From positions 50,096,050 through 50,160,049 of the forward strand of contig CM019237.1 in assembly GCA_009741485.1 (NCBI GenBank): a stretch of 64,000 bases of DNA. Direction: 5' to 3'. This DNA comes from Malurus cyaneus samueli (lineage: Eukaryota; Chordata; Aves; Passeriformes; Maluridae). Position 1 is the stretch's first letter, and each line of letters begins with the position of its first letter. The position numbers were made by a program, and so were the translations under genes. The notes beneath the pieces were generated by a model that was given only the letters and a program-made list of their open reading frames with translations, searched no databases and was not told where the DNA came from. Of the stretch, positions 1-12,613 are shown piece after piece.

Positions 1-90
1 GCTGCCCCATCCCTGGCAGTGTCCAGGTCCAGGGTGGATGGGGCTCTGAGCAACCTGGGACAGTGGAAGGTGTCCCTGCCCACAATAGGC
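1..90 (+). repeat. CR1 LINE fragment, cut by window edge
   Basis: Begins inside the CR1 3' region (GCTGCCCCATCCCTGGCAGT) and runs through GGATGGGGCTCTGAGCAACC to GTCCCTGCCCA. The true start lies left of the window. Confidence 0.85.
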
Positions 91-2082
91 TTGCTTTATG
101 TTAGTATAAACTGTATCTTACAATAACTGGTCTTGTTTATTAACATTTTTAGACTGATTTCCCCAACTTTAGAGGAACTGTGTGAAGTTCCCCCTTGTCT
201 GAGAATCTCAAGGCACCGATGACTTCCAGCTGAGCTCCCACAACTTGCCATATCTGTGAGATGACAGTGACTCCCCAGGAGCACTGATGCTCCCATTTGG
301 GACACAAGGGATGTCCCTAAGCCTCTATCAGCAGCACCTGAATCAAATCAGCCTTAGCAATCCTTGCTGGCTCATTCCTTGGCATCTCCCATGCCAGCAC
401 ATCTGCAAACAGGCCATAAAAATGGCCTCGGAGCAGGACCTGTGCTGAAAGTGTCCAACAACTGCTCTTTACTCAAGGGCCACCTGATTTCTCTCTGCCC
501 AAGCAGCTGCCCTGTCTCTCTAGCAGTGCGCCTGATTTCAACACAATGCAACAGGAAGACATCAATCTCTGATACAGCAAGCTTCCACAGAGGAGAGAAA
601 GCCTAGAAATTTCCCTTCCAAAGGGGGAAAAAAAAGCCCTCAACAGTTGTTAACAAAGAATCCTCACACAATTCATCCCCCAATTGTCTGTGTAGGAAAT
701 AAGATGTGAACAATTCTAGTGCTCAGGTGTGTCCTGATGTGTGCCCTGGGTGTTTGCACATTTGTTCCTTAGGAAAATATAGGGTTTGCAGTGGTTACAC
801 TGAACAGGGGAAGCAGCACAGAGCCTGCATTTTGATCTGTGCCTGAGAAATTCAGCGAAGTCTTTTCCTAAGGGGTGGCCACATTTTAAGTCTGCTGGGA
901 GCTTGTGTAAGTGCTCTGTTAACATTTTGGAAAGTGAGGGAGATGCACTTGGGGCTATATCCCTGCCTGCCTATCTCACTGCATGTTCCTGGCTTTAATC
1001 AGGGGGTGAATATAGATAGAAGTAGGAAGTGGGAAGAGTTACAGCTCGACTATTTAGAAAACAGAACCCTTCTCTGATGAATTATGCAGCTTTCCTCTAT
1101 CATTTTTAAAAAATACTTACAAGGAACAAGTGGGAGTTTCATTTCTCAAACTGCAAACACCTAAGGCTTTGGGAAGATCTTGTCCCACAGGGAAAAGAAA
1201 AGGTGAAATTGCCCCAGACAGGCAGATCCTGATTTCAAAGCTGTGGCAATGACTGGAAATTCAATCTTTATGTAGTAATAGGCTTAATTTCCTACCTACA
1301 GAGTTGTTTAAGGAGGGGGTGGAGAGGGTATGCCCCTTTATTTTCAAGTGGTCCAAGTGAGATGTGGAAAAGTTCAACAATGAAAAAAAAAACCAAAAAA
1401 ACAAAAAAAAAACCAACTACAAAACTTCATGGAAAATTGGGGGAAAAGGGTGCTTTTGCAAGGAAAAAGAAAACAAAGAAAGCAACCCTGCCACAAATGA
1501 ATTCTGAAGCTCATGTAAAATTTCTTGATGGAGCATCTCTCTTCAGTATCTACAGTAAATGCTGGAACTAAGGAGATTTGTCTGAAAGTTCAGCCAGGTG
1601 CCTGAAATCTCCCGGATAAAAAAAACACTCAGACACAGAGCACTCCTAATTCGCAGCTCATCCCTCACAAATCTCAAGACAAACAGCAGCCCAGGCAGTG
1701 CATCCCAGGGTGGTTTAAAGTGATTAAAAAGAAACACAAACAGCCACAGAGAAAAGAAAATCTCTTAAATTAAATGTATGGCTAATCAGCTCTCCATCAT
1801 ATCTGTTTTTCCTGGGAGTGTGCTGGAGAGCCTTTTCAAAGTGCAGTGCTTGTTCTGGCTTTGGGATGGCACAGCAGGCACAGGAACTCCATCTCATGGG
1901 TGAAATTCAGCTCCCTGTGTGCCAAAGGCAGCTCCCAAAGCTGTCTAAATTGTGGTCTAGAGGGATCTTCAGGCTCTGTTTAGACTGGTTACAGCTCTGG
2001 GTGGACACCATCCACACACAGAGACGGAGATGCCACAGTTTGGTACCCAAGGTTTCCCAGTGATCAATCACAGTAACCACAG
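91..2082. other. Intergenic, no gene recognised
   Basis: No coding exon or RNA gene could be supported. An A-rich tract with interspersed C occupies about 1381-1415. The short open frames here lack family resemblance. Confidence 0.6.
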
Positions 2083-2122
2083 CTCAGATGATCTTTAAGG
2101 TCCCTTCCAAGCCATTCTTGAT
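2083..2122 (+). repeat. CR1 3'-end remnant
   Basis: GATGATCTTTAAGGTCCCTT followed by CCAAGCCATTCTTGAT is the conserved CR1 3' UTR end, with degraded flanks. Confidence 0.75.
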
Positions 2123-2144
2123 ATGAATGTGTGAAAACTTATCA

Positions 2145-2250
2145 AGTTTGGAGACTCTCAAGGATGGAGATTTCACTGCCCCTTGAAGCTTTACCAACAG
2201 TGAGCCACTCTCACAATAAAAACCTTTTTCCTTACATCATATCAGAGAAG
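2145..2250 (-). repeat. Diverged CR1 fragment
   Basis: The plus strand reads GACTCTCAAGGATGGAGATT, CACTGCCCCTTGAAGC and CTCACAATAAAAACC. This resembles the reverse complement of an older CR1 subfamily (segment with CTCACAGTAAAAAAG). Substantially decayed. Confidence 0.55.
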
Positions 2251-4227
2251 ATAGAGGAACCATCACCACAGACCTGAAATTGCAGGCTCAGAACTTTTTA
2301 CCTCCCACACAAGCAGATTGAGACCAGAGCTGTGCACAGCTGCAGGCCTGGACAGAAATCTAGAATTAGTAATACCTAATATTAGTAATATCTTCTCCAA
2401 TTTCTCCTGCTGTGGAGATCTGATCGTAAGATATGCCACAAAGTACACCCCAGAGCCACAGACTGCAGGAGCCAGAGGACTTCGAGCCTTGGGACTGGGT
2501 GGAAGCAAGTTTTGCAAAAATCAATAATTCCTTCTAAAATTTCTCAGCCCTACTGACAATATATGGCAATGTCCTTGCCTGTGGACTCAAGAGACACTTC
2601 ATTCAACCTTGAAGCAAGCTCTCTATAAACTCCAAAACGGGTTCAAGTAGATCTTTAATTTGTAAATTCCCTTAACCTCCCTGCCCCCATAGCCTTATTT
2701 TCAAAGCTGATAACCACCCAATATTCCCATTTCAAACAGAGACAAACTTTTTCCTGCCCTTTTATTCTTTAAGCAGTTCTGTATTTTCAGGTTGTTGGGG
2801 TTTTTTTCCACAGTGTCTTGTGTAAAACATTGTTTCTTTAAGTGGAGAGGACAAGGAGATCTGTTTGCTTTGTGGTTTACTTTGTTTTTGATTCTTATTG
2901 CCAAAAATAGTTGATAGCTTCTATTCCAGATATCACTTCTAGAACACTGCTTAAATAGCCATGGCAATGAAGAGTGATATTGTTAGTTTGTTAAATCAGG
3001 CTTCTTCAGAAAGATTGGGAAATCAATCAAAAAAACCTGGGTAAAGTAAAGCACTAGAATTATAGAAATCACATGAAATAAACCAAGTAAAACAGTGTCT
3101 GTTCAGAGATCAATCAGAATCTCTCCTCTCTGTTATGTGCTCAGACTGAAAAAGAATGAAGACTCCATTTACTGCTTGATTACAGGATGATTATAGGAGA
3201 TCGAGAGGACAAGACTATGAAGGCAGTTAAAAAAATCCTTTGAATGAGAAGAAACTAAAAAGAAAAAAAAAAGTTTCCATTATCTTGCTAAGAAAATTAA
3301 GTTGAAAAGGGGCTATATGACTGATTCTTCAATCTCTCAGGAGGGAAAAATACAAAGGAGAGAAATTTCCAAGCTAAAAGAAAATCATGGCTGAAGAACA
3401 TATGGTCTTCTTTATCCACACTCCCCAAGGAAAGATGTGGGCTGAAAACTGGGGAGAAGTCTCTAATGATCAGAACTATGAAGTTCTGGAACAACCTTCC
3501 ATGAGCAGGGGGTAAAGGAGCCCTTTCTGGCAGAGAACTGGACTGGTTCTGCCATTGCAGGATTTATGGGCTGTGTGGCCTGTGCACGCATGAGGAATTA
3601 CCCCAAACAGCATTATGGGAAACTACTACAGATCACAGGTATGACATGCTTGCACAGGCTTTATTATTATTTATTTATATTCTACTTATTGGTCAGAGTT
3701 TGCGGAATCTTTCATGATCCTGTTCCTACTAATCCTCTTGAGGGGATGAGATCTCCAGAGTTAAAAAAGTTAAGCCAGGCCTTTTGCCAAAACTGCTCCA
3801 TTTTTTCTAAGAACATAGGATGAAATAAGTAGAGTCTTTATTTAATGTACAATGTCAATTAACATGGCTCTTCCTAATGTGATAATATTTAATTTGATGT
3901 GTGACAGTTAATCAGCCTGTCCCCTTTGATCCTGGCAGTGAGGTGGAAGGGCTCAAGGGGGAGTAGATAGATCCTGAAGGTCAGAACTATTTGTACATTT
4001 GACAACAAGATTTTACCTCCCCTGACTATGGGACCCTGCCTGAAGATCAATGACAGCTTGGAGGGGACAAGATCCATGCGATCAAATAGGGATTTTTTTT
4101 AAAAACAAAAAGCTTTCCCAACCTGGCGAGGAGAGCTTTAAAGTCAGAGTGATGGAGGGAAAGAGCAACCAGCATTCTGATGAAGAAATGGTGGATGGGG
4201 TTGTCAAGCAACAAGTCCAGGAAAATG
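2251..4227. other. Intergenic, no gene recognised
   Basis: Unique-looking AT-rich sequence. The open frames are short and show no splice-bounded conserved blocks. Confidence 0.55.
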
Positions 4228-4239
4228 TGAACAGAAGGG

Positions 4240-4333
4240 ACCTTTCTTGAAGTGAGGGGCCCAAAACTGAGCACAGCACTGCAGGCGTGGCCTTACCAGT
4301 GCCAAGAACAGAGGGACAATCACTGCCCTAATT
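4240..4333 (-). repeat. CR1 fragment (reverse transcriptase region)
   Basis: The plus strand carries GTGAGGGGCCCAAAACTGAG, then GGCGTGGCCTTACCAGTGCC and GACAATCACTGCCCT, the reverse complement of the CR1 coding region upstream of the 3' UTR. Confidence 0.8.
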
Positions 4334-4737
4334 AACAGTACAGGCTCTTAAATGCTGGCATTGCTCAGTGAAAAATACACCATAATCTACTTCACAGGAT
4401 CATAGCAGGGTCTGTACAAATGCAATCTGCCATGATTGCACCAGCAGGATGTTGTGAAGGCTTCTTCCCTTACGGAGAGAAACACTGGGCTTATGTTTGT
4501 GAGCACTTAAAAGCGTTGTCAATTTGACACAGTCCCTGAAATACTGCACATTGCAGCATCATGCTTCAGGAAACAGCCCATCTGTGAAGGCTGCAAGCAG
4601 TCAGACACTTCTAAAGTTTCTATCTATAAAGATAGCAGAGGAACAGCATGAGAAAGAAAACTTTTATGCCCATTTATTCATCTCATTTCACAGATAAGGA
4701 TGGAAGGATTTCTCTGTGAAGGATCAAATGACAAAAT

Positions 4738-4858
4738 GACAGAATCATAGAATTGCTTGGGTTGGAAGGGTTGAAAGATCACCCAGTTCCAACTCCCCTG
4801 CCATGAGCAGGAACACTTTCCACTAGACTGTGCTGTTCAGAGTTCCATGGATACCTCC
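4738..4858 (-). repeat. CR1 3'-end fragment
   Basis: The plus strand reads AGAATCATAGAATTGCTTGG, GTTGGAAGGGTTGAAAGATC, CCTGCCATGAGCAGGAACAC, the reverse complement of the CR1 3' UTR with its ATTCTATGATTCT terminus. Confidence 0.88.
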
Positions 4859-5077
4859 ATTCTAAAACATACTATTGTTTGAAAGGAATAAGGGTAAGTA
4901 AATGAAGGCTATTTCATGATTGCATACACACAAAAGCAATGCCCATCACAGACAGTTGTAAGACAGGTTTAACCCGTATAAGGGAGATACTTTGAAGTGA
5001 GATGTTTTGTAGAATAACAACAAGTAAGAGCATCTTTGTCATGTGTGTAGCAGGAGATAATCCACCTCATGAGATAT

Positions 5078-5415
5078 CGACCTCACTGTGGCCTTGCAGT
5101 GCCTGAGGGGAGCCCACAGGAAAGATGGAGAGAGACTCTTGACAAGGGCCTGGAGTGACAGGACAAGGGGGAATGGCTTCACACTGACTGAAATCAAGTT
5201 TAGATTTGACATTAGGAAGAAATTCTTCCCTGTGAGGATGGTGAGACCCTGGCAGAGGTTGCCCAGAGAAGCTGTGGCTGCCCCATCCATGGAAGTGTCC
5301 AAGGCTGGGTTGGATGGGGCTCTGAGCAACCTGAGATAGTGGAAGATGTCCCTGCCCATGGCAGAGGTTTGGAACAAGATGATTTTTAAGGTCCCTTCCA
5401 ATCCAAACCATTCTG
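5078..5415 (+). repeat. CR1 3' fragment, about 340 bp
   Basis: Runs from GTGGCCTTGCAGTGCCTGAG through TTAGGAAGAAATTCTTCCCT and GGTTGCCCAGAGAAGCTG to AAGGTCCCTTCCAATCCAAA. Open frames over this stretch on both strands are repeat-derived. Confidence 0.92.
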
Positions 5416-8007
5416 TGACCATCTTACAGTGTCATGTAAGATCTCACAATCACAGTTCACTCCAAACTCACACACTGAAATTTCCTCTTTGCTTATCCCA
5501 CAGCACTGTGTTTGCCATCATCATCTTGTTCTCAGGGCTTTTTCCCTGCAAGCCCAAAGGCCTATTTTTCTTTGAGGGTGTTCACCACCAACATTTAATA
5601 AATAGTAATTACTTGAGCTTTAATCTGTTCTGCAGGTTCTTCTAAAAGGAACTCCAACCTTCAGGGAGAAAATCAACTGTTATGATGCTTTTCTGAGCTC
5701 TAAGCAGAAGAGGTTTTTTTGCCCTCCCTAAAGAGCAGCAAGCCCTGTCACAGTGTGACATAGGTAGCAAACTGTGAATCTAATTAAGTGTATAATTATG
5801 CAGCAGATTGCAGCACAGTGTGCTATTATTTAAACCAACTGACTTGCATGCCAGTCCCAGAGACACAGAACTCAATGCAGACTGAGCTAGACACCTTAGG
5901 GACCATTTCTAGGGGAGTGATGAAGAAGGAGCCAGGCTTATTTCATCCAAACCAGTGGCACCTGCACCCCTTTAACAACAAAAAACTCCAGCAGGCGAAC
6001 AAATTCAAAGTCTAAAAGAGGTGCAGAAGCAAACTTGTGCAATGCTGCGGTGTTACTCATACAGGGTGGCAAATATCTGTCTTTTTTGGATGTGGGTGTC
6101 AGCACAGAGCTCTAGCTCAGCATCATTACTCTTTGAATTATAGCAAATTGATAGATAATACCTTCTCAAATTGCTTGTGTACAACAAGAATTTACCCTTT
6201 ATCAAGCAGCTCTCCCCACAGAAGGAGGAGTAGCTGAAGAATGTGTGCCATTACACCACGGAGCTCCCGGACTGAAGTACTGACACTTGCATAAATAACA
6301 CTTCCAGCGAGAATTCCTGTTAAATAATCCACACAGTACTGACCTACATTTGCAAATCTCTTTTGAACCACGGCAACAGGAATACAAATGGCAGTAGAAG
6401 TCAGCACTGTCTGACTTCAGAGCTGAATTCCTGATGCCGAATTTGGAGCTGTGTGTGTCCATCACAGCAGGGCTCAAGGAAAGCATGGTTTTGACTTCAA
6501 AGCTGCTGCCATTATCATTGTTGCTTTAGGCACTTGAAAACAGATGGCACATTTCTGGGGAATTCTGCAGTCAAACACACACTGCTAGGTACCATTTGGC
6601 CTTGTCTGGGAGAGGAGTCTGGGAAAACTAGGGACTCCAAGTAAATTTACAGTGAACAGATGGAAAAACACACTCTGAAGTAATGCTGAGCCTCCTGAAA
6701 ATCAGGAAAAACACTTGAAATCTAATCTGAGATTACAGCCATGGCTGATAACTGAAGACAGAATCTCCCAGTGTCAGGGCACTATAAAACAACTGCTAAC
6801 ATAACATTTGCTGCAGAAAGTTGACTGAACACCGAAGTGCTGTCTGTGCTTGGTTTCAAGCAGGAAGATCCATGCAGAGCCCCCGATTCCTGGCACAAGG
6901 GATGGGATATGACCCCGATTTGCCCTGGGGGATTGATGGACCCTCCATGTCATTGGCAGTCCTTGGTCTTGCACAGTTCACTGAGGGTTTTTGGGTGGCT
7001 GCCTGTGAGCAGCTCTGCCCTTTAGCCCTCTCAGTGCTGGTAGTTAATTGTCAAGCTGGTGGATGTCCTCACCTCACCTGGATCTCAGCACAAGGGAAAA
7101 AGGCTTACAGCCTGCTGAATATTTAAAAAACCTCAGGTTATGTACCAGAAAATAAACACAAAACATACTGCACTAGAAAAGGTGTGCAGGAAAAGAGGAA
7201 CACAGCTGGTTAAATAGCATCAACAAACCCCAGGAATATCAACCAGATAAGGACAAAAACAAACAAACAAACAAAAAAAAAAAAAAAAAAAAAAAAAAAA
7301 CCAAACAAACCAGAGAATGAAGGGACCTACTTGTGCATTGTGTAGGAATGGAAAAATTGTGCTATGAAATGGACAGGAATAGTGACAAACAGGTGGAGGC
7401 TATAGTAAATTGTCTAACTTTCTGAAAACTATGATTTTGCTTCTCTTGCTTTGACACAAGACAGATGAAACTCAAATAATATTTTGGCTCAAGTTTGTCC
7501 ACAGATCCTGACTAGATTGTACCTGATGCAAGCAGGGCCCTGTACCCCATTGATAACAAGGACACTTGATGTTTCAACAGGGCTGCAGTTTCACAAAGAG
7601 GGAGGAAAATGAAAAGGTAAAGCTAAATTTATCTCCTGACATTAGAGAAACCAAGCAAAACCCCATGTGAATGAAAGAAGTAGGGTTTTTAAATTATCTT
7701 ATTATTGATTATCACAGCTCTACCACACAAGGTTTGGTCAGAACTAATCAAATCCCCCAGTGACCAATTAAATGTTTCTGTCTGTTCTTCAATTTAGCTT
7801 CCCCTTAAAGAAACTGGCAGTTAATAGTCCCTTAAATAGCTCCTGTCTCCAGACTGGCTCTTCACTCCACCAGACACTACACAATAAAACCTTTTTTTAT
7901 CCTTTTCAAATTCTTCCTCCCAAGGTTGCACAAGCAGTAAAGTCAAGCAAGCTCGAGCCTGCAGCCAAGGAGGAAAGCATTTCCTCTATGTTTCTGAATG
8001 TTCTCCT
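5416..8007. other. Intergenic, no gene recognised
   Basis: No conserved coding block is recognised. It includes the A-rich simple repeat at 7255-7302 listed separately. A minus-strand open stretch at 6192-6486 was considered but has no recognisable family and no clear splice context. Confidence 0.5.
7255..7302. repeat. (AAAC)n followed by an A28 homopolymer
   Basis: About five AAAC units run into an uninterrupted run of 28 A (7273-7300). No source transcript could be identified immediately upstream, so it is treated as simple repeat rather than a retrocopy tail. Confidence 0.8.
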
Positions 8008-8115
8008 TTTCAGCAAGAATTTCTTCACAGAAAGGGTTATCAAGCATTGGGATAAGCTGCCCAGGGATGATAATTCTGTGGTTCTAAAAGGAAGTCAATG
8101 GCCTGGTTAAGTTAG
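8008..8115 (+). repeat. Diverged CR1 fragment
   Basis: AGCAAGAATTTCTTCACAGA, GGGTTATCAAGCATTGGGAT and AAGCTGCCCAGGGATGAT follow the CR1 region that encodes the element's last residues and 3' UTR. Confidence 0.7.
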
Positions 8116-9483
8116 GTTAGGAATTTCAAATAGGTTTGAGCCAGTTTTTGATGATGCATGAAAAAAACCAAATATTTACAGCAAAATTTAATTAATGGGG
8201 AACTGGATTGTTGTTTAATTTATGTAATACCACTAGATTTTTCTTATTTCAAGAAAACACAAGGATGTGAGAGGTTCTTCTTTCTCTGATAAAGATTCAT
8301 GTGCACTCTAGTGCAGGCTGTGAAAATTCTAAAGGCAGGGAAAAAAAGGAGTAAGGCGGTCTGTGGAGCAACAAACACGGAAAAATGAGTAGTTCTTTCT
8401 TTCCTACCCAAACCAAACTTAAGAGTATAAAGCACAGGGTGTACATGGAAGAAACAGGTAAGGAACATGCTGAAAAAGTTGCCAACAGGCAAACATCTTT
8501 TGCTTTCATTTTCACTCAGCTGCATTACTACGCCAAATTACTGCTCTGACACATTCTTGGGACACAACCTCTGCTCTGTCCTGGCTGTCCTCAGCCTTCA
8601 GAAGCTCACAAAATGCAGTGGCAGCACCAGCTTTATTTTAATTGACAGCAATATTAGCTAGAGGTGCACGTATAATTTTCTGAGGAAAATTATACCTACA
8701 GAATGTATATGTGCTCCTATTTTCAAACCTTCCCTTAGTAAGGCCCCATCCTGCTGGCCAAAGACAAATTCACAGAAAACACAACCTGCCCTTTACCAAC
8801 TTTTAGAAGGACTGAAACATAAATTTAAGCCTTCCACACCAGTTAATTCCATGGCAGAGAGGCAACACAAACAACAGGAACAAAATGAGGTGCTGATGCC
8901 CTGTCACACACCTGAGAAATCCAACACAAAACACAAACCCTAAAGAAACCAGATCTTCAGGTGAGAATTCTTAATCTGCTCACTGAGGCTCCACCTTACA
9001 AAATCATCCATTCTTAATTCTGTAAAACTCATGGCAAAGATTTTACACAGCAAAAAGTCAAAAGATTGACTTACCACAGGCTCTGCTGGCTGAAGGGAAG
9101 CAGCAGCTCCATGAGCAGCTTACCAGAGCTCCCAACACCACTGGTAAAACTAAACAGACTCAATGCTGTACACTCAGCTCCCTCAACCCCACCTGGGGCT
9201 GCTTTAAGCAGTTTGCCCCCAATCTTCCCTACAGCCCCATCTGAGCACACTTGAAAGGCTCCCCAGGTACAGGCAGTTGGGCAAATCCCTTCCAGCACCT
9301 GGGGTGCTGCCCTGGCAGAATTGTGTCTCTGTCTCATAGGACAGATTGCTTTGAGCAGGGACCAGAAGCTGAGAGGCATCTCCTCCAAGGAGAGGAGGTT
9401 TACAAGAATCAGGTTGAGGGATAATCTTAAGACAAATGAACTCAGTTCTTTTAAAGCAAGAAACATACACCCTCCACTGCCAA
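8116..9483. other. Intergenic, no gene recognised
   Basis: Nothing beyond ordinary AT-rich sequence. The minus-strand open frame of about 130 codons ending at 9071 has no recognisable domain. Confidence 0.5.
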
Positions 9484-9848
9484 AATCACAGAATGGTTTG
9501 GGTTGGAAGGGACCTTGAAGGTCATCTCATTCCAGCCCTCCTGCCATGGACAGGGACACCTTCCACTATCCCAGGTTGCTCAGAGCCCCATCCAACCTGG
9601 CCTTGGACAATTCCAGGGGCAGCCTGTGCCAGGTCCCTCTGGATGGCACCCTGTCCCTCAGGTGTGGCAACCACAAAGCTCTGCTTTAGTGTCAACTGTA
9701 AACTTCCTGAGGGTGCACTCGATCCCTTTATCATTAATAAAGACATTTAATAACACAGGTGCCAGTATGGACTCCTGAGGGACATCACTTGTCCCTGATG
9801 TCCATGAGGACAGTGAGCTGTTGACCACTTCCCTTTGGATCTGCATAT
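9484..9848 (-). repeat. CR1 copy, internally deleted
   Basis: The 3' UTR part (AATCACAGAATGGTTTGGGT onward, to about 9670 on the plus strand) is joined directly to a reverse transcriptase part (GAGGGTGCACTCGATCCCTT, GACATCACTTGTCCCTGATG). This implies an internal deletion or two nested fragments in the same orientation. Confidence 0.85.
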
Positions 9849-10574
9849 ACAGAAAACTTTGAAGGGAAATATCTAATGGCTTTTAAATCCGTTTTTTTAG
9901 CCCAGAGAAAGAATGCTGGGCAAGGAAATTCTGCAAGAAGCAGGGGGGAACCCGGGGTCAGTATTTGCTAAGCAGTAGCTCCGACTACTGGCAATTCAGT
10001 GCAAGCCAAGGCTGTGGCTGTAGTGGGTAAAGCAATTTACACATGTTCATATGAAGGTTTCTCCAGCTGGGAACTTCACTCCCTGCTCCAAATCACAATG
10101 CCAGTAACAAAATCCCTGATGTTCTCTCGTGACGATGAGAAAGGCAATTTCCATTCTGTAGTTTTCAACAAGCCCAGCTGATGTTACCACCTTCCTAAGA
10201 TTTTCCCAAGAAGGAATAGTGTTTAGGGAGTGAGTCCCAGGCTATGACTTGTTAAAAAGAAAGAAACCCTATAGCAGCACACCATCACTGTTCTCAGCTT
10301 TGCCACCAGCTTCCGTTTGTTCTCCCATCAGTGCCCTTCATCTTCTGCTCCCCTAACTCAAAGAAGTTATTAATTATTTATAATTTGGATACTCAAGTAT
10401 TATTTAACAGTCCTCTGATTTAATTTCTTATAATTGTATCTACATACATTTCTTAGGGCAGAGGGAAAGGAAGAAGAGATAACAGCAGGGAGAAGTAACT
10501 ACAGAATAATTGCTGCCAGCATGAATGTTCTTCTCAGTCATTAAAATTTGCCCTCTAAGCAACTGGAGTAACCT
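9849..10574. other. Intergenic, no gene recognised
   Basis: An AT-rich segment at about 10365-10455 stands out slightly in composition. No gene or repeat family is recognised. Confidence 0.5.
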
Positions 10575-10946
10575 TTAAGCTTTTCTCAGCCTGGAGAAAA
10601 GGAGACTCAGGGATGACCTTATCACTCTCCACAACTCCCTGACAGGAGGGTGCAGCCAGGGCAGGGTCAGGCTCTGCTCCAGGTAAAATGAGACAGGACA
10701 ATAGGAAACAGCCTCAAGCTGTGTCAAAGGAGGTTCAGTTGGACATCAGGGAGAATTTCTTCATGAAAAGGGGGGTCAGTCATGGGAAGGGGCTGCCCAG
10801 GGAGGTGGTGGAATCCCCATCCCTGAAGGTGTTCAAGCAATGACTGGATGTGGCACTCAGTGCTGTGGTATAACTGTCAAGGTGGTTATCAAAGATGGAC
10901 TCAACAATCTCAGAGGTCTTTTCCAACCCTAGTACTTCTATGGATC
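10575..10946 (+). repeat. CR1 3' fragment, about 370 bp
   Basis: TTCTCAGCCTGGAGAAAAGG, CATCAGGGAGAATTTCTTCA, GGCTGCCCAGGGAGGTGGTG and TCTTTTCCAACCCTAGTACT mark a CR1 copy of a different subfamily from the 5.1-kb one, with its own 3' end. Confidence 0.9.
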
Positions 10947-11879
10947 ATAGCAATTTTGTACTCAGGGTTGTACTACAAAATAAATTGCTTCAAAAGGATA
11001 ACCAATGAGAAATCAGAGCATAGCTTCTACAAGGTGGGAAGAAGTGCTGTGTAAGGCCAAGTATTGTGGTGTGATATTCCACTTTACCCATATTCCTGAT
11101 GTGGAACAGCTGCTTAAAATAAATTTCTCATGAATATGAACTCCTTTCCCACTCTCTAATGACTGTCTGAATTAATATCCTGTAGGAGAGCACTGGGGTA
11201 CAAATGGAAAAGCTGTGCTTTGGGGGGAGAGGGAATAAATCACTGCACCATGGTAAACATTCCCAAAACTGACACCAACACTGCCATTGCCAGCTTTTAC
11301 TGCAGCACTCTGCCATCTGAAAATGGAAACTGCTCGTTAGCCATGCAGGGCTATGTGATAATTGCATCTCTCTGTACCTCTTGTGAAGTAGCTCAGGAAC
11401 ACCACTGTTCTCACAGCAGGATGTGATCAACATGCAATAAATCAAGATCAGGGCCTATCAAACGAGTGCTAATGAGATTACTCATTTACAGTTAGGGTCT
11501 GATAGAGAAAAGCTGGCAGTCAAAAATAATAAAAGTTGAGGATCAAATTACCAACAATATGCACTTCACTTCCAGTTTGTCCTAGCTTTTGAACTGGCAG
11601 ATTTATTTTAAAAATCACTCAACTTACGTTATTGAAAGAAAAATAAACAATCCATGAGAGCCAAATTGAATACTTCCTTAGAAGGCAGGATCAAAAAACT
11701 CACACTATCACAAGAGCCCACCTCTCTCTCACAGAGTAAACATTAGCAGCAGCAGTTTTGATGTGAAACTACACAGGCAGGAACCTGTGGAAGCTCTTGA
11801 AGTTTAAGAAACACTCAGCCCAGGAGTTTCACAGTAGTTCGGCAACACAGAAATAATGAGATCCTGATCTCTGGCTATA
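10947..11879. other. Intergenic, no gene recognised
   Basis: No repeat family or coding block recognised. Confidence 0.5.
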
Positions 11880-11976
11880 GCAATGAGCTGAGGGAGCTGG
11901 GGGTGTTTAACCTGGAGAGAAGAAGGCTCATGGAGACCTTATGGCTCTCTGTAATTCCCTGAAAGGAAGCTGGCAC
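11880..11976 (+). repeat. CR1 fragment
   Basis: GGGAGCTGGGGGTGTTTAAC, CTGGAGAGAAGAAGGCTCAT and CTGTAATTCCCTGAAAGGAA match the CR1 reverse transcriptase region. The copy breaks off about 0.4 kb downstream of NDUFA9's probable poly(A) site. Confidence 0.82.
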
Positions 11977-12359
11977 CTTCTTAAGAGATGTGTTCAGAGG
12001 AAAAAACCAAGTTCAGAAGAATCAAGAACTTAAAACCACGGTTTTGTCTGGGATCTCATAATCCACATAGGTGGCCCTACCAGCAATCTCTGTTGGAAAG
12101 GGTACCTGCGGGGCAAGCTAGTCCTGAACTGCAGCATTCTTGAAGTCATTTGAACACCTAAAGCTCAGTGATACATTTGCTTTGAGAGCTAAGAGAGAAA
12201 GGGACAAGTGTTAAGAACATTCCTCTAGTGCCAACCTTCAAACCATTGCAATGCTCACGCTAAGCAACCATGTTATTTCCTTTTGTGAAGATTTGCATTG
12301 CACTGACAGTCCCCCCTTAACTGAAAAGACAACACTGGTGAAATACATGATTAATACAT

Positions 12360-12365
12360 TTTACT
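12360..12365 (-). terminator. Candidate NDUFA9 polyadenylation signal (AGTAAA variant)
   Basis: No canonical AATAAA lies within about 100 nt downstream of the stop codon. AGTAAA, a known variant hexamer, occurs about 80 nt after the stop and is followed by a GT-rich stretch (CAGTGTTGTCTTTTC). A short 3' UTR would fit NDUFA9 transcripts in other vertebrates, but the site is inferred. Confidence 0.35.
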
Positions 12366-12445
12366 CAGTATGTACATAGTTCTCCAAAGAAGTTGGGTCA
12401 TCCAAAGGCAGCTGAAGAAGCATTAAGTATCTCCCTTGCCAGCTG

Positions 12446-12613
12446 TTACATGGGATACGTCTTTGGCTTTGCTTCCTCCAGCTCAGCATCCAACCAGCGG
12501 AACCTGCGGTGGCGGCGCAGTACTTCGATGGCTTTTTGCTCCAGAGGGGCTGGTTCAATCCCCAGCTCTTCAAAACCAGGAAGGTCAGGAAATTTCATGT
12601 CTGTTGTGTGAAA
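12446..12613 (-). CDS. NDUFA9: NDUFA9 exon 11 (residues 322-376, stop)
   Basis: It encodes [20 protein letters not shown], then [20 protein letters not shown], then [15 protein letters not shown] and TAA. This matches human [RM]HITDMKLPHLPGLEDLGIQ...VLRRHRTYRWL, with a divergent last ten residues. The acceptor TTGTTAAAG|TTT is weak: it has A rather than C or T at -3, but a long pyrimidine tract (TTCTTACCCTCCCCATTCTT) precedes it. Both the phase and the conserved HxTDMK fix the boundary. Confidence 0.94.
   Translation of the reverse strand, partial: FHTTDMKFPDLPGFEELGIEPAPLEQKAIEVLRRHRRFRWLDAELEEAKPKTYPM

Noticed and set aside
5039..5422. 127- and 114-codon minus-strand frames at 5.0-5.4 kb
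   Set aside because: Both are antisense to a clear CR1 3' fragment.
6192..6486. Two overlapping minus-strand open frames at 6.2-6.5 kb, one partly hydrophobic
   Set aside because: No matching splice sites, no recognised family, and the two frames compete. Likely chance.
7255..7302. A28 run as the tail of a processed pseudogene
   Set aside because: It is preceded by (AAAC)n with no retrocopy-like sequence or flanking duplication seen.
1..12359. Possible GALNT8 or KCNA-cluster exons downstream of NDUFA9, expected from human synteny
   Set aside because: No catalytic, lectin or potassium-channel motif was recognised in any frame here.
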